This document shows, one piece after another, positions 6,418-14,059 of a DNA stretch of 14,081 nucleotides; the stretch's first letter is position 1; each line of letters starts with the position of its first letter. Made by a program: the position numbers and the translations under genes. The notes under the pieces were generated by a model. The model had not been told where the DNA came from. It did not search any database and saw nothing but the letters and a program-made list of their open reading frames with translations. This stretch comes from JBHHYN01 sp046757565 (GTDB taxonomy: Bacteria; Pseudomonadota; Gammaproteobacteria; Eutrophobiales; Eutrophobiaceae), in the NCBI GenBank assembly GCA_046757565.1, contig JBHHYN010000075.1:1-14081 (forward strand). Reading direction: 5' to 3'.

Positions 6418-8706
6418 ATGAAACGGATTCATTTCAATTCTTTGTGCACCCTCATCTGCCTGGTGGCAAGCGCTCCTGCCTGGACACAGGTAACAGGCAC
6501 ACAAGGTAATTGGCCACTGTGCCCGGCATGGCTGGACATCCCTCCACGCCCGGTTGTCGATGAAACGTTACAGCCCGACGACTCATATATCACCGCCGAT
6601 CAAGCTAATCTGGTTGAGGAGGGGGTATCGCATCTGCAAGGCAACGTCGAACTGACCCGTAATGCCCAACAGGCCCGTGCCGATAGCGTCGATTACGATC
6701 GCTCACGGGAAACTGCGGAGCTACAGGGGGATGTCAATTACTGGGATAATGAGGTCTATCTGCACAGCAACTCGGCGCATCTTGACCTTGGTGACGACTC
6801 GGGGACCTTTCATAACGCTGATTACCGGATACTCAGTGAGCACGCGCGTGGCAAGGCGGATGTGCTTTTTATCCGGACTAAAAAGCTGACCCGGGGCAAG
6901 CATATTGACTACTCGACCTGTGACCCGGGCGGTTTCTGGGACCTGACCAATAATATCTGGAAGTTATCGGCGAAAGAGCTGACCTTAAATCATGAAACAA
7001 ACCAGGGCAGTGGCAAGAACGTCGTCTTGAGGATCAAGGGTATCCCGGTCTTCTATACGCCTTATATCTCCTTCCCACTAAAAAAACAGAGGAAAAGCGG
7101 CTTTCTTATCCCCAGCTATGGCTCGTCTGTCAGAAACGGGCTTGAGTTCCGGGCGCCCTTTTATTGGAATATCGCACCCAATATGGATGCTACCGTCACT
7201 CCCAGGCTGATTACGGACAGTGGCGTCATGTTGATGGGAGAGTATCGTTACCTGTTCCCATGGGGCAGTGGCGTGTTAACTGCCAATCTGCTGCCAGGCG
7301 ATGACGAGTTTAATAATCAAAATCGCAGTTTCGTCTCGTTAAAACATCAGCAAACCTTCGCCCAACGCGGTCGGCTAAACCTGCTGCTGCAGAACGTGTC
7401 GGACGATCGATATTTTGAAGATTTCGGTGACGGCCTGAATGCAACCAGTGTTCAATTTCTCGAACGAAGAGCGGATCTCTCCTACGCGGGACGCATTAAA
7501 AACATAAACTGGAATCTGTTTGGCCGGGTACAGGATTTCCAGATTGTCGACCGTGGCCTGCCGGTGACATCCCGGCCCTATAAACGGCTCCCACAAATAC
7601 GTTTAAACGCCTCCTTGCCCAGAGGAAACGACCACTTCAATTTCGCAGTGCAAAGCGAGGGAGTCTATTTCGATCGCGGCGAGGATCCTTCATTGAATAA
7701 CGTCAATGGGTTTCGATTCGATATAAAACCTTCGATATCCTATCCAATACGAACAGAAGCAGCCTATCTCAGGCCAAAGGTCGGATTACGCTTCACCCAG
7801 TACCGCCTCGAAAACAATAATCTGTTCGGCGACTCACCAAACCGGCTGCTTCCCTTCGTCAGCCTGGACAGCGGCGTCTTTTTTGAGCGGGACCTGCATT
7901 TATTCAAGCAGAACTACCTGCAAACCCTGGAACCGCGCTTCTTCTATCTGTATATCCCAAGAGACAACCAGTCCGATCTGCCCGTGTTCGATACGGGGAT
8001 CTACGATTTCTCGTTCCAGTCCATCTTCTACGAAGACCGTTTTTCCGGGAAAGACCGGGTCGGGGACACCAATCAGGTAAGCCTGTCATTGACCTCCCGG
8101 CTTATCAGCTCCACAGGGACTGAACTGGGCCGTTTCAGTATCGGCCAGGCCTACTACCTGCGGGATCAGAAAGTGGTCCTGCCCGGCCAACCCGTCCAGA
8201 CCGACACGCTGTCTCCGATCATCGCCGAAGTTTCCACTACCTTTTTCGATAACTGGACGATACGTGGCGCCCTGCAACAGGATGTGGACGATAATGTAAC
8301 CCAAAAGCTCACCGTACGGGCCCAATACCGGCCGGCGGACGGCAAGGTCCTGAACCTGGCCTACCGGGTACGACGGGGTAAATCAGGACTCATCCGCAGG
8401 AACGTCGTCGATATTGAGCAGACCGATGCGTCACTGCGCTGGCCGCTGTTCGGTAACTGGAGTGTTGTCGGGCGCTGGAACTACGCCGTGCCGGAGAAAA
8501 AAAGCCTGGATTTATTCGCCGGACTTGAATACAACAGCTGTTGCTGGGGATTCAGGGTCATTGGGAGGCGTTTTCTCACCAACCTTGATAGCGACTACCA
8601 GACCGGTGCTTTCCTTGAAGTAGAGCTTAAAGGACTGGCAGGACTGGGGCAAAAAACGGTAGACTTCCTCAGAGAGAATATACCGGGGTACAAGAGTGAG
8701 TTTTAA
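6418..8706 (+). CDS. lptD: LPS-assembly protein LptD
   Basis: LptD is the outer-membrane beta-barrel that, plugged by LptE, receives lipopolysaccharide from the LptA bridge and inserts it into the outer leaflet. The 762-residue product is close to the E. coli length (784). A signal peptide covers about residues 1-23 (MKRIHF..., cleavage near APAWTQ). An LptA/OstA-like beta-jellyroll domain follows (about 57-190, with repeated QGNVELTR and LQGDVNYW strands). The barrel domain runs from about 195 to the end and includes the typical GFLIPSYGSS segment and many aromatic alternating strands. The four cysteines that form the two interdomain disulfides are present: C35, C168, and the adjacent pair C708-C709 in NSCCWGF. 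It begins the plus-strand block, and its last 11 bases overlap surA. ATG at 6418 directly precedes the signal peptide, although the upstream SD match is weak. Confidence 0.98.
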   Translation: MKRIHFNSLCTLICLVASAPAWTQVTGTQGNWPLCPAWLDIPPRPVVDETLQPDDSYITADQANLVEEGVSHLQGNVELTRNAQQARADSVDYDRSRETAELQGDVNYWDNEVYLHSNSAHLDLGDDSGTFHNADYRILSEHARGKADVLFIRTKKLTRGKHIDYSTCDPGGFWDLTNNIWKLSAKELTLNHETNQGSGKNVVLRIKGIPVFYTPYISFPLKKQRKSGFLIPSYGSSVRNGLEFRAPFYWNIAPNMDATVTPRLITDSGVMLMGEYRYLFPWGSGVLTANLLPGDDEFNNQNRSFVSLKHQQTFAQRGRLNLLLQNVSDDRYFEDFGDGLNATSVQFLERRADLSYAGRIKNINWNLFGRVQDFQIVDRGLPVTSRPYKRLPQIRLNASLPRGNDHFNFAVQSEGVYFDRGEDPSLNNVNGFRFDIKPSISYPIRTEAAYLRPKVGLRFTQYRLENNNLFGDSPNRLLPFVSLDSGVFFERDLHLFKQNYLQTLEPRFFYLYIPRDNQSDLPVFDTGIYDFSFQSIFYEDRFSGKDRVGDTNQVSLSLTSRLISSTGTELGRFSIGQAYYLRDQKVVLPGQPVQTDTLSPIIAEVSTTFFDNWTIRGALQQDVDDNVTQKLTVRAQYRPADGKVLNLAYRVRRGKSGLIRRNVVDIEQTDASLRWPLFGNWSVVGRWNYAVPEKKSLDLFAGLEYNSCCWGFRVIGRRFLTNLDSDYQTGAFLEVELKGLAGLGQKTVDFLRENIPGYKSEF

Positions 8707-10009
8707 TTTACATCACACCATGGCGTTTATCCGGCCCCTGGCCGCTGTCCTGCTCTGCTGTGCCCTGGTTCCGCATACCAGGGCGGCTGTTGAGCTGGAC
8801 CGGATTGTTGCCGTCGTCAATGACGACGTCGTCATGCAGAGCGAACTCGAGAAAAAAGTCCGTTCTGTAAAAGATCAACTCAATGAGCAGGGGACGCCAT
8901 TGCCACCCTTATCAATCCTTGAAAAACAAGTACTTGACAGGCTTATCCTGACTAAATTACAAATCCAACTGGCAAGAAAAACCGGCATCCGGGTGGACGA
9001 TGAAACCCTCAATCGTACGATCAGTAATATTGCCGCGGAGAACCAGTTGACACTGGCCCAGTTCAGGGAAATCCTGGAAAAGGACAACTACAGTTATGAA
9101 AAATTCCGTAATGATATCAGAAACGAGATACTGATCACCCGCCTGCAACAGCGTCAGGTTGATAACCGGGTCAGGGTCAGTGATCGGGAGATTGAAAACT
9201 TCCTGGCGAACCAGGAACATCAGGGCGGTCTGGACCAGGAGTACAGACTGTCCCATATACTCATTGCCATACCGGAAGGCGCCTCGGCATCCCAACTGGC
9301 AAAGGCGAGAGAGAAGGCGCAGAAAGTGCTGGCGGCTTTAAAAGCAGGGGAGGATTTTTCCAAATTAGCAGCAACCTATTCCGACGGACAACAGGCACTG
9401 GATGGCGGCGATCTGGGCTGGCGCAAGGCCGGACAGGTTCCGACTTTATTCGCCGATTTCGTGGCTGACATGGAGAAGGGTGATATCAGTGACCTGATTA
9501 CGAATCCCAGTGGTTATCACATCATCAAACTTACTGGCATCCGCACCGGCAAAAAACATGTCATCACGCAGACACATGCCCGTCATATACTGATACGGAC
9601 GAATGAAGTCGTGACAGATGATGACGCCAGGTTCCGTCTGCAACAGCTCAAAATCCGTATTCAAGGGGGAGACGATTTCTCCGAACTGGCTAAAGGTAAT
9701 TCCGCTGATACAGTGAGCGCTGCAGATGGCGGCAATCTGGGCTGGACCAGTCCCGGCGATCTGGTGCCAAAGTTTGAGGAAATCATGAATTCCCTTAAAC
9801 CCGGTGAAATCAGCGATCCGTTCAAAACCCAATTTGGCTGGCATATTGTCCAGGTGCTGGAAAGGCGGGAGCACGACAGCACGCAAGACCTGCAGCGGGC
9901 GCGGGCGCGTGACGCGATCCGTAAACGAAAGCTGGGAGAAGCACGGGAAAACTGGTTGCGGCAAATGCGCGATGATGCATATGTCGAATACCGCCTCGAT
10001 AATCCCTGA
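8696..10009 (+). CDS. surA: Periplasmic chaperone and peptidyl-prolyl isomerase SurA
   Basis: SurA escorts unfolded outer-membrane proteins, LptD among them, across the periplasm to the BAM complex. The product has 437 residues (E. coli 428). A signal peptide runs to about residue 30 (cleavage near HTRA-AVE). The N-terminal chaperone domain (about 32-170) opens with the typical LDRIVAVVNDDVVMQSEL. Two parvulin domains follow: EYRLSHILI to GYHIIKL (about 182-279) and THARHILI to GWHIVQVLERR (about 293-391), each with the GG-DLGW or GG-NLGW motif. A C-terminal helix follows. The chosen start is GTG at 8696, with GGGG seven bases upstream, which overlaps lptD by 11 bases. ATG at 8720 is an alternative that would give a more ordinary signal peptide but has no ribosome binding site. 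The 3' end overlaps pdxA. Confidence 0.97.
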   Translation: MSFNLHHTMAFIRPLAAVLLCCALVPHTRAAVELDRIVAVVNDDVVMQSELEKKVRSVKDQLNEQGTPLPPLSILEKQVLDRLILTKLQIQLARKTGIRVDDETLNRTISNIAAENQLTLAQFREILEKDNYSYEKFRNDIRNEILITRLQQRQVDNRVRVSDREIENFLANQEHQGGLDQEYRLSHILIAIPEGASASQLAKAREKAQKVLAALKAGEDFSKLAATYSDGQQALDGGDLGWRKAGQVPTLFADFVADMEKGDISDLITNPSGYHIIKLTGIRTGKKHVITQTHARHILIRTNEVVTDDDARFRLQQLKIRIQGGDDFSELAKGNSADTVSAADGGNLGWTSPGDLVPKFEEIMNSLKPGEISDPFKTQFGWHIVQVLERREHDSTQDLQRARARDAIRKRKLGEARENWLRQMRDDAYVEYRLDNP

Positions 10010-11018
10010 CTCCGAATTTCCACGAATCATCATCAGCGCCGGAGAACCTGCCGGCATTGGCCCTGATCTCATTGTGGCCGCTGCTCAAAACAGATTCAAT
10101 GCCGAGTTGACCGTCGCCGGGGATCCCGATGTGCTCATGAGCCGGGCGCGCCTGCTGCAGCTACCACTCAATCTCATTGTTCACGATCCGGCAAGCCCTG
10201 CGCAGAAGCATCAAACAGGTCAACTAAATATATTCCCGATAAAGGTACGTAAACCTGTTATTCCGGGAAAGCTGAACATTGCCAACGCTGCGTATGTCAT
10301 GGAGACCATCAGCAACGCAACCCTTGCCTGTCTGCGGCATGACTTCGCCGCCATGGTAACGGCCCCCGTGCACAAGGCTGTTATCAATGAGGCAGGCTAT
10401 TCATTCAGCGGTCATACGGAATTCATCGCCGCACTGTGTAGCGATGCATTCCCGGTCATGATGCTGATGAACAGTCACCTGCGGGTCGCCCTGGTCAGTA
10501 CGCATGTGCCGCTTGTAAAGGTCCCGGCATTTATCACGGCAAATCGTCTGCAACGTGTTATCAGCACTGTGCATCATGATCTGCGCAGATATTTCGCTAT
10601 GGATAATCCACAAATGGTGGTCTGTGGCTTGAATCCCCATGCCGGTGAAGCGGGGCATCTGGGAGATGAGGAAATTAAAATTATCATTCCTGTTCTGGAA
10701 AAACTGCGTTCGGCGGGCATGCAGGTGACCGGACCCGTACCTGCCGATACGGCATTCACTCCGGACTCACTGAAAAATGTTGACGTTGTGATCAGCATGT
10801 ATCATGACCAGGGTTTGCCCGCCCTGAAGTCACAGGGTTTCGGAGAAACCGTTAACATTACCCTGGGTCTACCCATTATTCGCACATCGGTCGATCATGG
10901 CACGGCGCTGCCACTCGCCGGCACAGGAAACGCCAACCCATCCAGTATGCAAGCAGCCATAGAATACGCTATTGAACTGGGATCCACTGCCCGGCAAACC
11001 GTAACTGAACGCCCGTAA
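9981..11018 (+). CDS. pdxA: 4-hydroxythreonine-4-phosphate dehydrogenase
   Basis: PdxA oxidises 4-phosphohydroxy-L-threonine with NAD and leads to 3-amino-2-oxopropyl phosphate in the DXP-dependent route to pyridoxal phosphate. With the start at ATG 9981 the enzyme has 345 residues (typical 330-340). Visible motifs are the N-terminal ISAGEPAGIGPDLI, GHTEF at 144-148, and the three metal-ligand histidines in STHVPL (H175), NPHAGEAG (H220) and MYHDQGLPALK (H275). The substrate- and cofactor-site segments ADTAF, NITLGLPIIRTSVDHGTA and AGTGNANPSSM are also present. Start choice is uncertain: ATG codons at 9972 and 9975 are also in frame, none has a good Shine-Dalgarno, and all lie inside the end of surA. 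The start probably depends on coupling to surA translation, with a 29-base overlap for 9981. It is cytoplasmic and the third gene of the block. Confidence 0.96.
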   Translation: MSNTASIIPDSEFPRIIISAGEPAGIGPDLIVAAAQNRFNAELTVAGDPDVLMSRARLLQLPLNLIVHDPASPAQKHQTGQLNIFPIKVRKPVIPGKLNIANAAYVMETISNATLACLRHDFAAMVTAPVHKAVINEAGYSFSGHTEFIAALCSDAFPVMMLMNSHLRVALVSTHVPLVKVPAFITANRLQRVISTVHHDLRRYFAMDNPQMVVCGLNPHAGEAGHLGDEEIKIIIPVLEKLRSAGMQVTGPVPADTAFTPDSLKNVDVVISMYHDQGLPALKSQGFGETVNITLGLPIIRTSVDHGTALPLAGTGNANPSSMQAAIEYAIELGSTARQTVTERP

Positions 11019-11034
11019 GCAATACCACTGCAAC

Positions 11035-11820
11035 ATGCCTTCGCCTCCGCGCAAGCGTTTTGGACAACACTTCCTGCATGAACAGGCGATCATTCAACGC
11101 ATTATCGATGCGATTGCCCCGGACAAGAAAACACCCATTGTGGAGATAGGCCCCGGCCTGGGCGCACTGACCATACCGTTACTACAGTGCACAAAGAAAC
11201 TGGACGTTATTGAAATTGATCGGGATCTGGCCCATAAATTGATCGGTAACTGCCGTGGTATCGGTCAGTTATGCATGCATAACTGTGACGCCCTGAAGTT
11301 TGATTTTCGTACTCTGCACAATGGAAAGCTTAAAGTTATTGGCAATCTTCCCTATAACATAACAACGCCGCTGCTGTTCCACCTGCTCAACCAGATCGGC
11401 TGCATAGAAGAGATGCTGTTCATGATGCAAAAGGAGGTGGTTGATCGTATATGCGCCAACCCCCATAGCCGTGATTACGGCAGATTGACAGTCATGCTCC
11501 AGTCCCAATGCCAGGCAGAAAGATTGTTCGCAGTCTCTCAAGAGGCATTTCTCCCGCCCCCAAACGTTAAATCCAGTGTAGTCAGACTGACTCCATTGCC
11601 ACCCCAAGAGTATAAAATAAAGGACCAGGGCCTGTTTGGCCGTATTGTCAAACAGGCCTTCAATCACCGCAGAAAGACCCTGCGCAATGCTCTGAAGGGC
11701 CTCGTCGATGAAGCGGCACTGGCCCGGCATGGCATCGCGTCAACATCCCGTGCAGAAAATCTGACTGTCCATGATTATGCGCGGATTGCCAATACACTCT
11801 ATGACATGGACAATCAATGA
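11035..11820 (+). CDS. rsmA: 16S rRNA (adenine1518-N6/adenine1519-N6)-dimethyltransferase
   Basis: RsmA (KsgA) uses S-adenosylmethionine to dimethylate two adjacent adenines near the 3' end of 16S rRNA and acts as a late check on 30S assembly. The 261-residue protein has the family landmarks: KRFGQHFL at the start (residues 7-14), SAM motif I EIGPGLGALT (37-46), the acidic EIDRDL (60-65), and the catalytic motif IV NLPYNITTPLLF (104-115). The helical C-terminal domain contains the typical FNHRRKTLRNALK segment. It starts 16 bases after the pdxA stop. The length matches E. coli (273) closely. In E. coli apaG and apaH follow, but here a non-coding spacer comes next. Confidence 0.97.
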   Translation: MPSPPRKRFGQHFLHEQAIIQRIIDAIAPDKKTPIVEIGPGLGALTIPLLQCTKKLDVIEIDRDLAHKLIGNCRGIGQLCMHNCDALKFDFRTLHNGKLKVIGNLPYNITTPLLFHLLNQIGCIEEMLFMMQKEVVDRICANPHSRDYGRLTVMLQSQCQAERLFAVSQEAFLPPPNVKSSVVRLTPLPPQEYKIKDQGLFGRIVKQAFNHRRKTLRNALKGLVDEAALARHGIASTSRAENLTVHDYARIANTLYDMDNQ

Positions 11821-11830
11821 GTTAGCGGGT

Positions 11831-11851
11831 TGTGGATATCTCAGTGGATAA
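11831..11851 (-). promoter_or_regulatory. Two DnaA-box-like 9-mers
   Basis: Read on the minus strand, 11831-11839 is ATATCCACA and 11843-11851 is TTATCCACT. Each differs from the consensus TTATCCACA by one base, and they share orientation with a 12-base start-to-start spacing. A weaker copy, TTATCCAAA, lies on the plus strand at 12123-12131. Such boxes bind DnaA at origins, at titration sites and in regulated promoters. No replication gene is near, so this is only a motif match. Confidence 0.25.
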
Positions 11852-11856
11852 TTTTT

Positions 11857-11879
11857 TGTCAAAAAGGTGACATTTGACA
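11857..11879. promoter_or_regulatory. Inverted repeat TGTCAAA-N9-TTTGACA
   Basis: TGTCAAA at 11857-11863 and TTTGACA at 11873-11879 are perfect 7-base inverted arms around a nine-base centre that contains another TGACA. It begins 37 bases after the rsmA stop. It could be an operator or a weak RNA hairpin. The distance to dctQ (about 300 bases) makes direct control of the TRAP genes uncertain. Confidence 0.25.
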
Positions 11880-12008
11880 GGGTAAGTCCGCGCCCAATCC
11901 CGAAAAGCGTTACATAGTTATCAGAAAATATTTATTAAACAATAAGTTATTATATCTATACCGTCTCTACCCGGCGAAAATTCGGGCGACTTACAAACTC
12001 GGCCCGCA

Positions 12009-12024
12009 GCACACCGCTGTGTGC
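12009..12024. repeat. Perfect 6-bp hairpin in the rsmA-dctQ spacer
   Basis: GCACAC and GTGTGC pair perfectly around the loop CGCT. The following bases are ATAAAATCAC rather than a T run, so it does not meet the usual pattern of an intrinsic terminator, though it may slow polymerase or mark an RNA end. Confidence 0.35.
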
Positions 12025-12118
12025 ATAAAATCACTTAATGAGGCGCGCATTGCAGGTTAAAGGCGCAGTCTTCCTCTGCTAACTCCTTGTATCAAAAATA
12101 TTTGTATCTGCGGCCACA

Positions 12119-12147
12119 TCGATTATCCAAAGACTCTGGTTTATACT
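12119..12147 (+). promoter_or_regulatory. Possible sigma-70 promoter for dctQM
   Basis: TATACT at 12142-12147 matches the -10 consensus at five of six bases. At 17-base spacing the -35 position reads TCGATT (12119-12124), which matches three of six. Transcription would start near 12154, about 28 bases before the dctQ ATG. No regulator gene is adjacent. Confidence 0.35.
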
Positions 12148-12181
12148 GCCCGCGCTTTTTACCAAACAGAATAACAACACC

Positions 12182-12715
12182 ATGAATAACGCGGCTCTGA
12201 TTCGCATCCTCACAAAGATCGCAACCCTTATCGAAGCACTTATCGAATGGGTTGGCAAAGTGGTCTCCTGGGTTGCGTTCGCCATGGTTATATTGGTCAG
12301 TTATGACGTCGCCATGCGCTACTTTTTCAGGAGCGGATCTATCGCCTTACAGGAACTGGAGTGGCATTTTTTCTCGATCATATTTTTGATCGGCGCCGCT
12401 TACACACTGAAGCACGACGATCATGTGCGGCTTGATATATTCTATCACAGCAGATTCATGGAGGACTACCAACGTGCCTGGGTCAATGTCATTGGCAGCC
12501 TGTTTATGTTGATACCGTTTTGCCTGCTGATCATCAGCAGTTCCTGGCCATTCATCCATCAGTCATTTATATACGCCGAAGCCTCCCCTGATCCGGGCGG
12601 TTTACCTTATAGATGGCTCATAAAAACGGCCATTCCGATCGGCTTTACCCTTCTCCTCATTCAAGGCATTGGTGATTTGTTAAAGAACCTCGTCCGGATC
12701 CTGGAAAAATTCTGA
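12182..12715 (+). CDS. dctQ: TRAP transporter small permease (DctQ family)
   Basis: This is the four-helix small membrane subunit of a tripartite ATP-independent periplasmic (TRAP) transporter, which uses an ion gradient and a periplasmic binding protein to import organic acids or related solutes. The 177-residue protein has hydrophobic segments at about residues 27-48, 60-78, 93-115 and 147-166. The family pattern is visible in the RYFFRSGSIALQELEWHFFS region, in the HDDHVRLDIFY segment, and in the closing GGLPYRWLIKTAIPIGFTLL. The ATG at 12182 gives the full N-terminus, although no clear Shine-Dalgarno precedes it. The stop codon shares one base with the start of dctM (TGATG), so translation is coupled. 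The symbol is the family name; the solute is not known. Confidence 0.9.
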   Translation: MNNAALIRILTKIATLIEALIEWVGKVVSWVAFAMVILVSYDVAMRYFFRSGSIALQELEWHFFSIIFLIGAAYTLKHDDHVRLDIFYHSRFMEDYQRAWVNVIGSLFMLIPFCLLIISSSWPFIHQSFIYAEASPDPGGLPYRWLIKTAIPIGFTLLLIQGIGDLLKNLVRILEKF

Positions 12716-14028
12716 TGACCCCCTGGGTAATCCTCATGTTCCTGAGCCTCATGGCCCTGCTCATGCTGGGCTACCCGGTAGCATTTACCCTGGGGGCCGT
12801 TGCCCTGGCGTTTGGCTCCATCTTTCTGGGTCTTGATTTTTTCCATCTCCTGCCATTACGAATATGGGGGGTGATGACCAATTTCACACTGCTGGCCGTA
12901 CCCCTGTTTATCTTCATGGGCATCGTCCTGGATAAATCGGGCCTTGCCGAGGATCTGCTGGAAACGACGGGCCTCCTGTTCGGCAAGGTTCGCGGCGGTC
13001 TGGCCCTGTCCGTCGTCATCGTCGGGGCATTGCTTGCCGCCACGACAGGAGTCGTTGGCGCAACCGTCGTCACCATGGGCATCATTGCCTTGCCGACCAT
13101 GCTTAAGCGCGGATACTCTCCGCCACTTGCAACCGGCACCATCGCCGCAGCGGGGACACTGGGTCAGATAATCCCTCCCAGTATCGTATTGATCCTGTTG
13201 GGAGATGTGATGGGGGTACCGGTGGGACGTCTGTTTTTAGGCGCAGTCATGCCAGGATTGACCATGGTGATACTATTTCTACTCTACATCTTTTCTATTG
13301 CCTGGCTAAAGCCCGGCAATGCGCCCGCCCTGGAAACGGTGGAGGACGGTAATTTACTGGTAAAGGTTCTGTTTACGCTATTACCCCCGCTGTTACTCGT
13401 CGTGGGCGTGTTAGGCTCCATCTTTTTTGGGGTGGCCTCCCCGACGGAATCTGCAGCGATTGGCGCGCTGGGCGCCATGCTGCTCGCCGCCATACATAGG
13501 CGACTCACGTTGAAGAACCTGAAGCAAGCCATGCGGCTCACAACCCGCCTGACCAGCATGGTATTTCTTATCCTGATCGGCGCGACGGCCTTCGGCCTGG
13601 TTTTCCGTGGCATGGGGGGAGACAGACTTGTGATGGAGGCATTAATAAACATGCCCGGTGGCAGGGGCATGTTCCTCCTGGTCAGTATGTCATTGATCTT
13701 TGCTCTGGGATTTTTCCTGGATTTCTTCCAGATTTGTTTTATTGTGATCCCGATATTGACCCCGATTGCCAATACATTGGGCATTGATTTGCTGTGGCTG
13801 GCAGTATTGGTAGGGATAAACCTGCAGACCTCTTTTCTGACACCACCCTTTGGTTTTTCGTTATTCTATCTAAAGGCAGTGTCGCCTTCTGAGGTCCGCA
13901 TCCAGCATATCTATCGTGGAATCATTCCGTTTGTAGTCCTGCAAATTATCACTATCATAGTGCTGATTGTATTTCCGCAGATTGTCTCCTGGTTACCCGA
14001 TCTGATGGATAAAGTGCAGGGGTTATAG
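12715..14028 (+). CDS. dctM: TRAP transporter large permease (DctM family)
   Basis: This is the large membrane subunit that forms the transport path of the TRAP system. The 437-residue protein is hydrophobic throughout, with about eleven or twelve membrane segments. The typical DctM features are present: the early LGYPVAFTLGAVAL region, GVVGATVVTMGIIALPTMLKRGYSPPLATGTI with its glycine- and threonine-rich run (given here in part), the AAGTLGQIIPPSI substrate-path segment, GVASPTESAAIGALGA in the second half, and a C-terminal TSFLTPPFGFSLFYLK motif. The repeated PP-containing re-entrant segments are the mark of the ion-transporter superfamily. It starts one base inside dctQ. No DctP binding protein is in the window; it may lie beyond 14081. 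The substrate cannot be read from the permease. The tail LDFFQICFIVIPILTPI resembles the members annotated for mannitol or chloroaromatics, which is a weak hint. Confidence 0.95.
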   Translation: MTPWVILMFLSLMALLMLGYPVAFTLGAVALAFGSIFLGLDFFHLLPLRIWGVMTNFTLLAVPLFIFMGIVLDKSGLAEDLLETTGLLFGKVRGGLALSVVIVGALLAATTGVVGATVVTMGIIALPTMLKRGYSPPLATGTIAAAGTLGQIIPPSIVLILLGDVMGVPVGRLFLGAVMPGLTMVILFLLYIFSIAWLKPGNAPALETVEDGNLLVKVLFTLLPPLLLVVGVLGSIFFGVASPTESAAIGALGAMLLAAIHRRLTLKNLKQAMRLTTRLTSMVFLILIGATAFGLVFRGMGGDRLVMEALINMPGGRGMFLLVSMSLIFALGFFLDFFQICFIVIPILTPIANTLGIDLLWLAVLVGINLQTSFLTPPFGFSLFYLKAVSPSEVRIQHIYRGIIPFVVLQIITIIVLIVFPQIVSWLPDLMDKVQGL

Positions 14029-14059
14029 GTTCAAGGTTCAAGGTTCAAGGTTCAGGGTT
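14027..14059 (+). repeat. Tandem heptamer repeat (GTTCAAG)n
   Basis: Directly after, and touching, the dctM stop, the sequence GTTCAAG is repeated three times exactly (14029-14035, 14036-14042, 14043-14049), followed by GTTCAGG (14050-14056) and a partial copy. The two bases before the first copy also keep the period. Short tandem heptamers between genes occur in several bacteria, but no function is clear. It is too short and lacks spacers for a CRISPR array. Confidence 0.85.

Larger units (their letters stand above)
11821..12181. other. Non-coding, AT-rich spacer between rsmA and the TRAP genes
   Basis: I see no gene in these 361 bases on either strand. They hold two DnaA-box-like nonamers, a TGTCAAA/TTTGACA inverted repeat, and a strongly AT-rich stretch at about 11925-11960. 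There is also a GCACAC-CGCT-GTGTGC hairpin at 12009-12024 and a possible promoter for the TRAP genes at the right end. The hairpin has no T run after it, so a typical intrinsic terminator for the rsmA operon is not visible. Confidence 0.6.

Noticed and set aside
9446..10072. 208-codon minus-strand open frame across surA and pdxA
   Set aside because: It is antisense to two confident genes, has no recognisable domain, and is explained by codon use of the real genes.
11269..11730. 153-codon minus-strand open frame inside rsmA
   Set aside because: It is fully antisense to a clear RsmA coding region, with no family resemblance and no promoter or SD.
11874..11879. TTGACA as a perfect -35 hexamer
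   Set aside because: No acceptable -10 box lies 16-18 bases downstream (the position reads ATCCCG), so it is better described as an arm of the inverted repeat.
14027..14059. Tandem repeat considered as a CRISPR array end or an attachment site
   Set aside because: Copies are seven bases long and directly adjacent without spacers. There is no tRNA, integrase or cas gene nearby.
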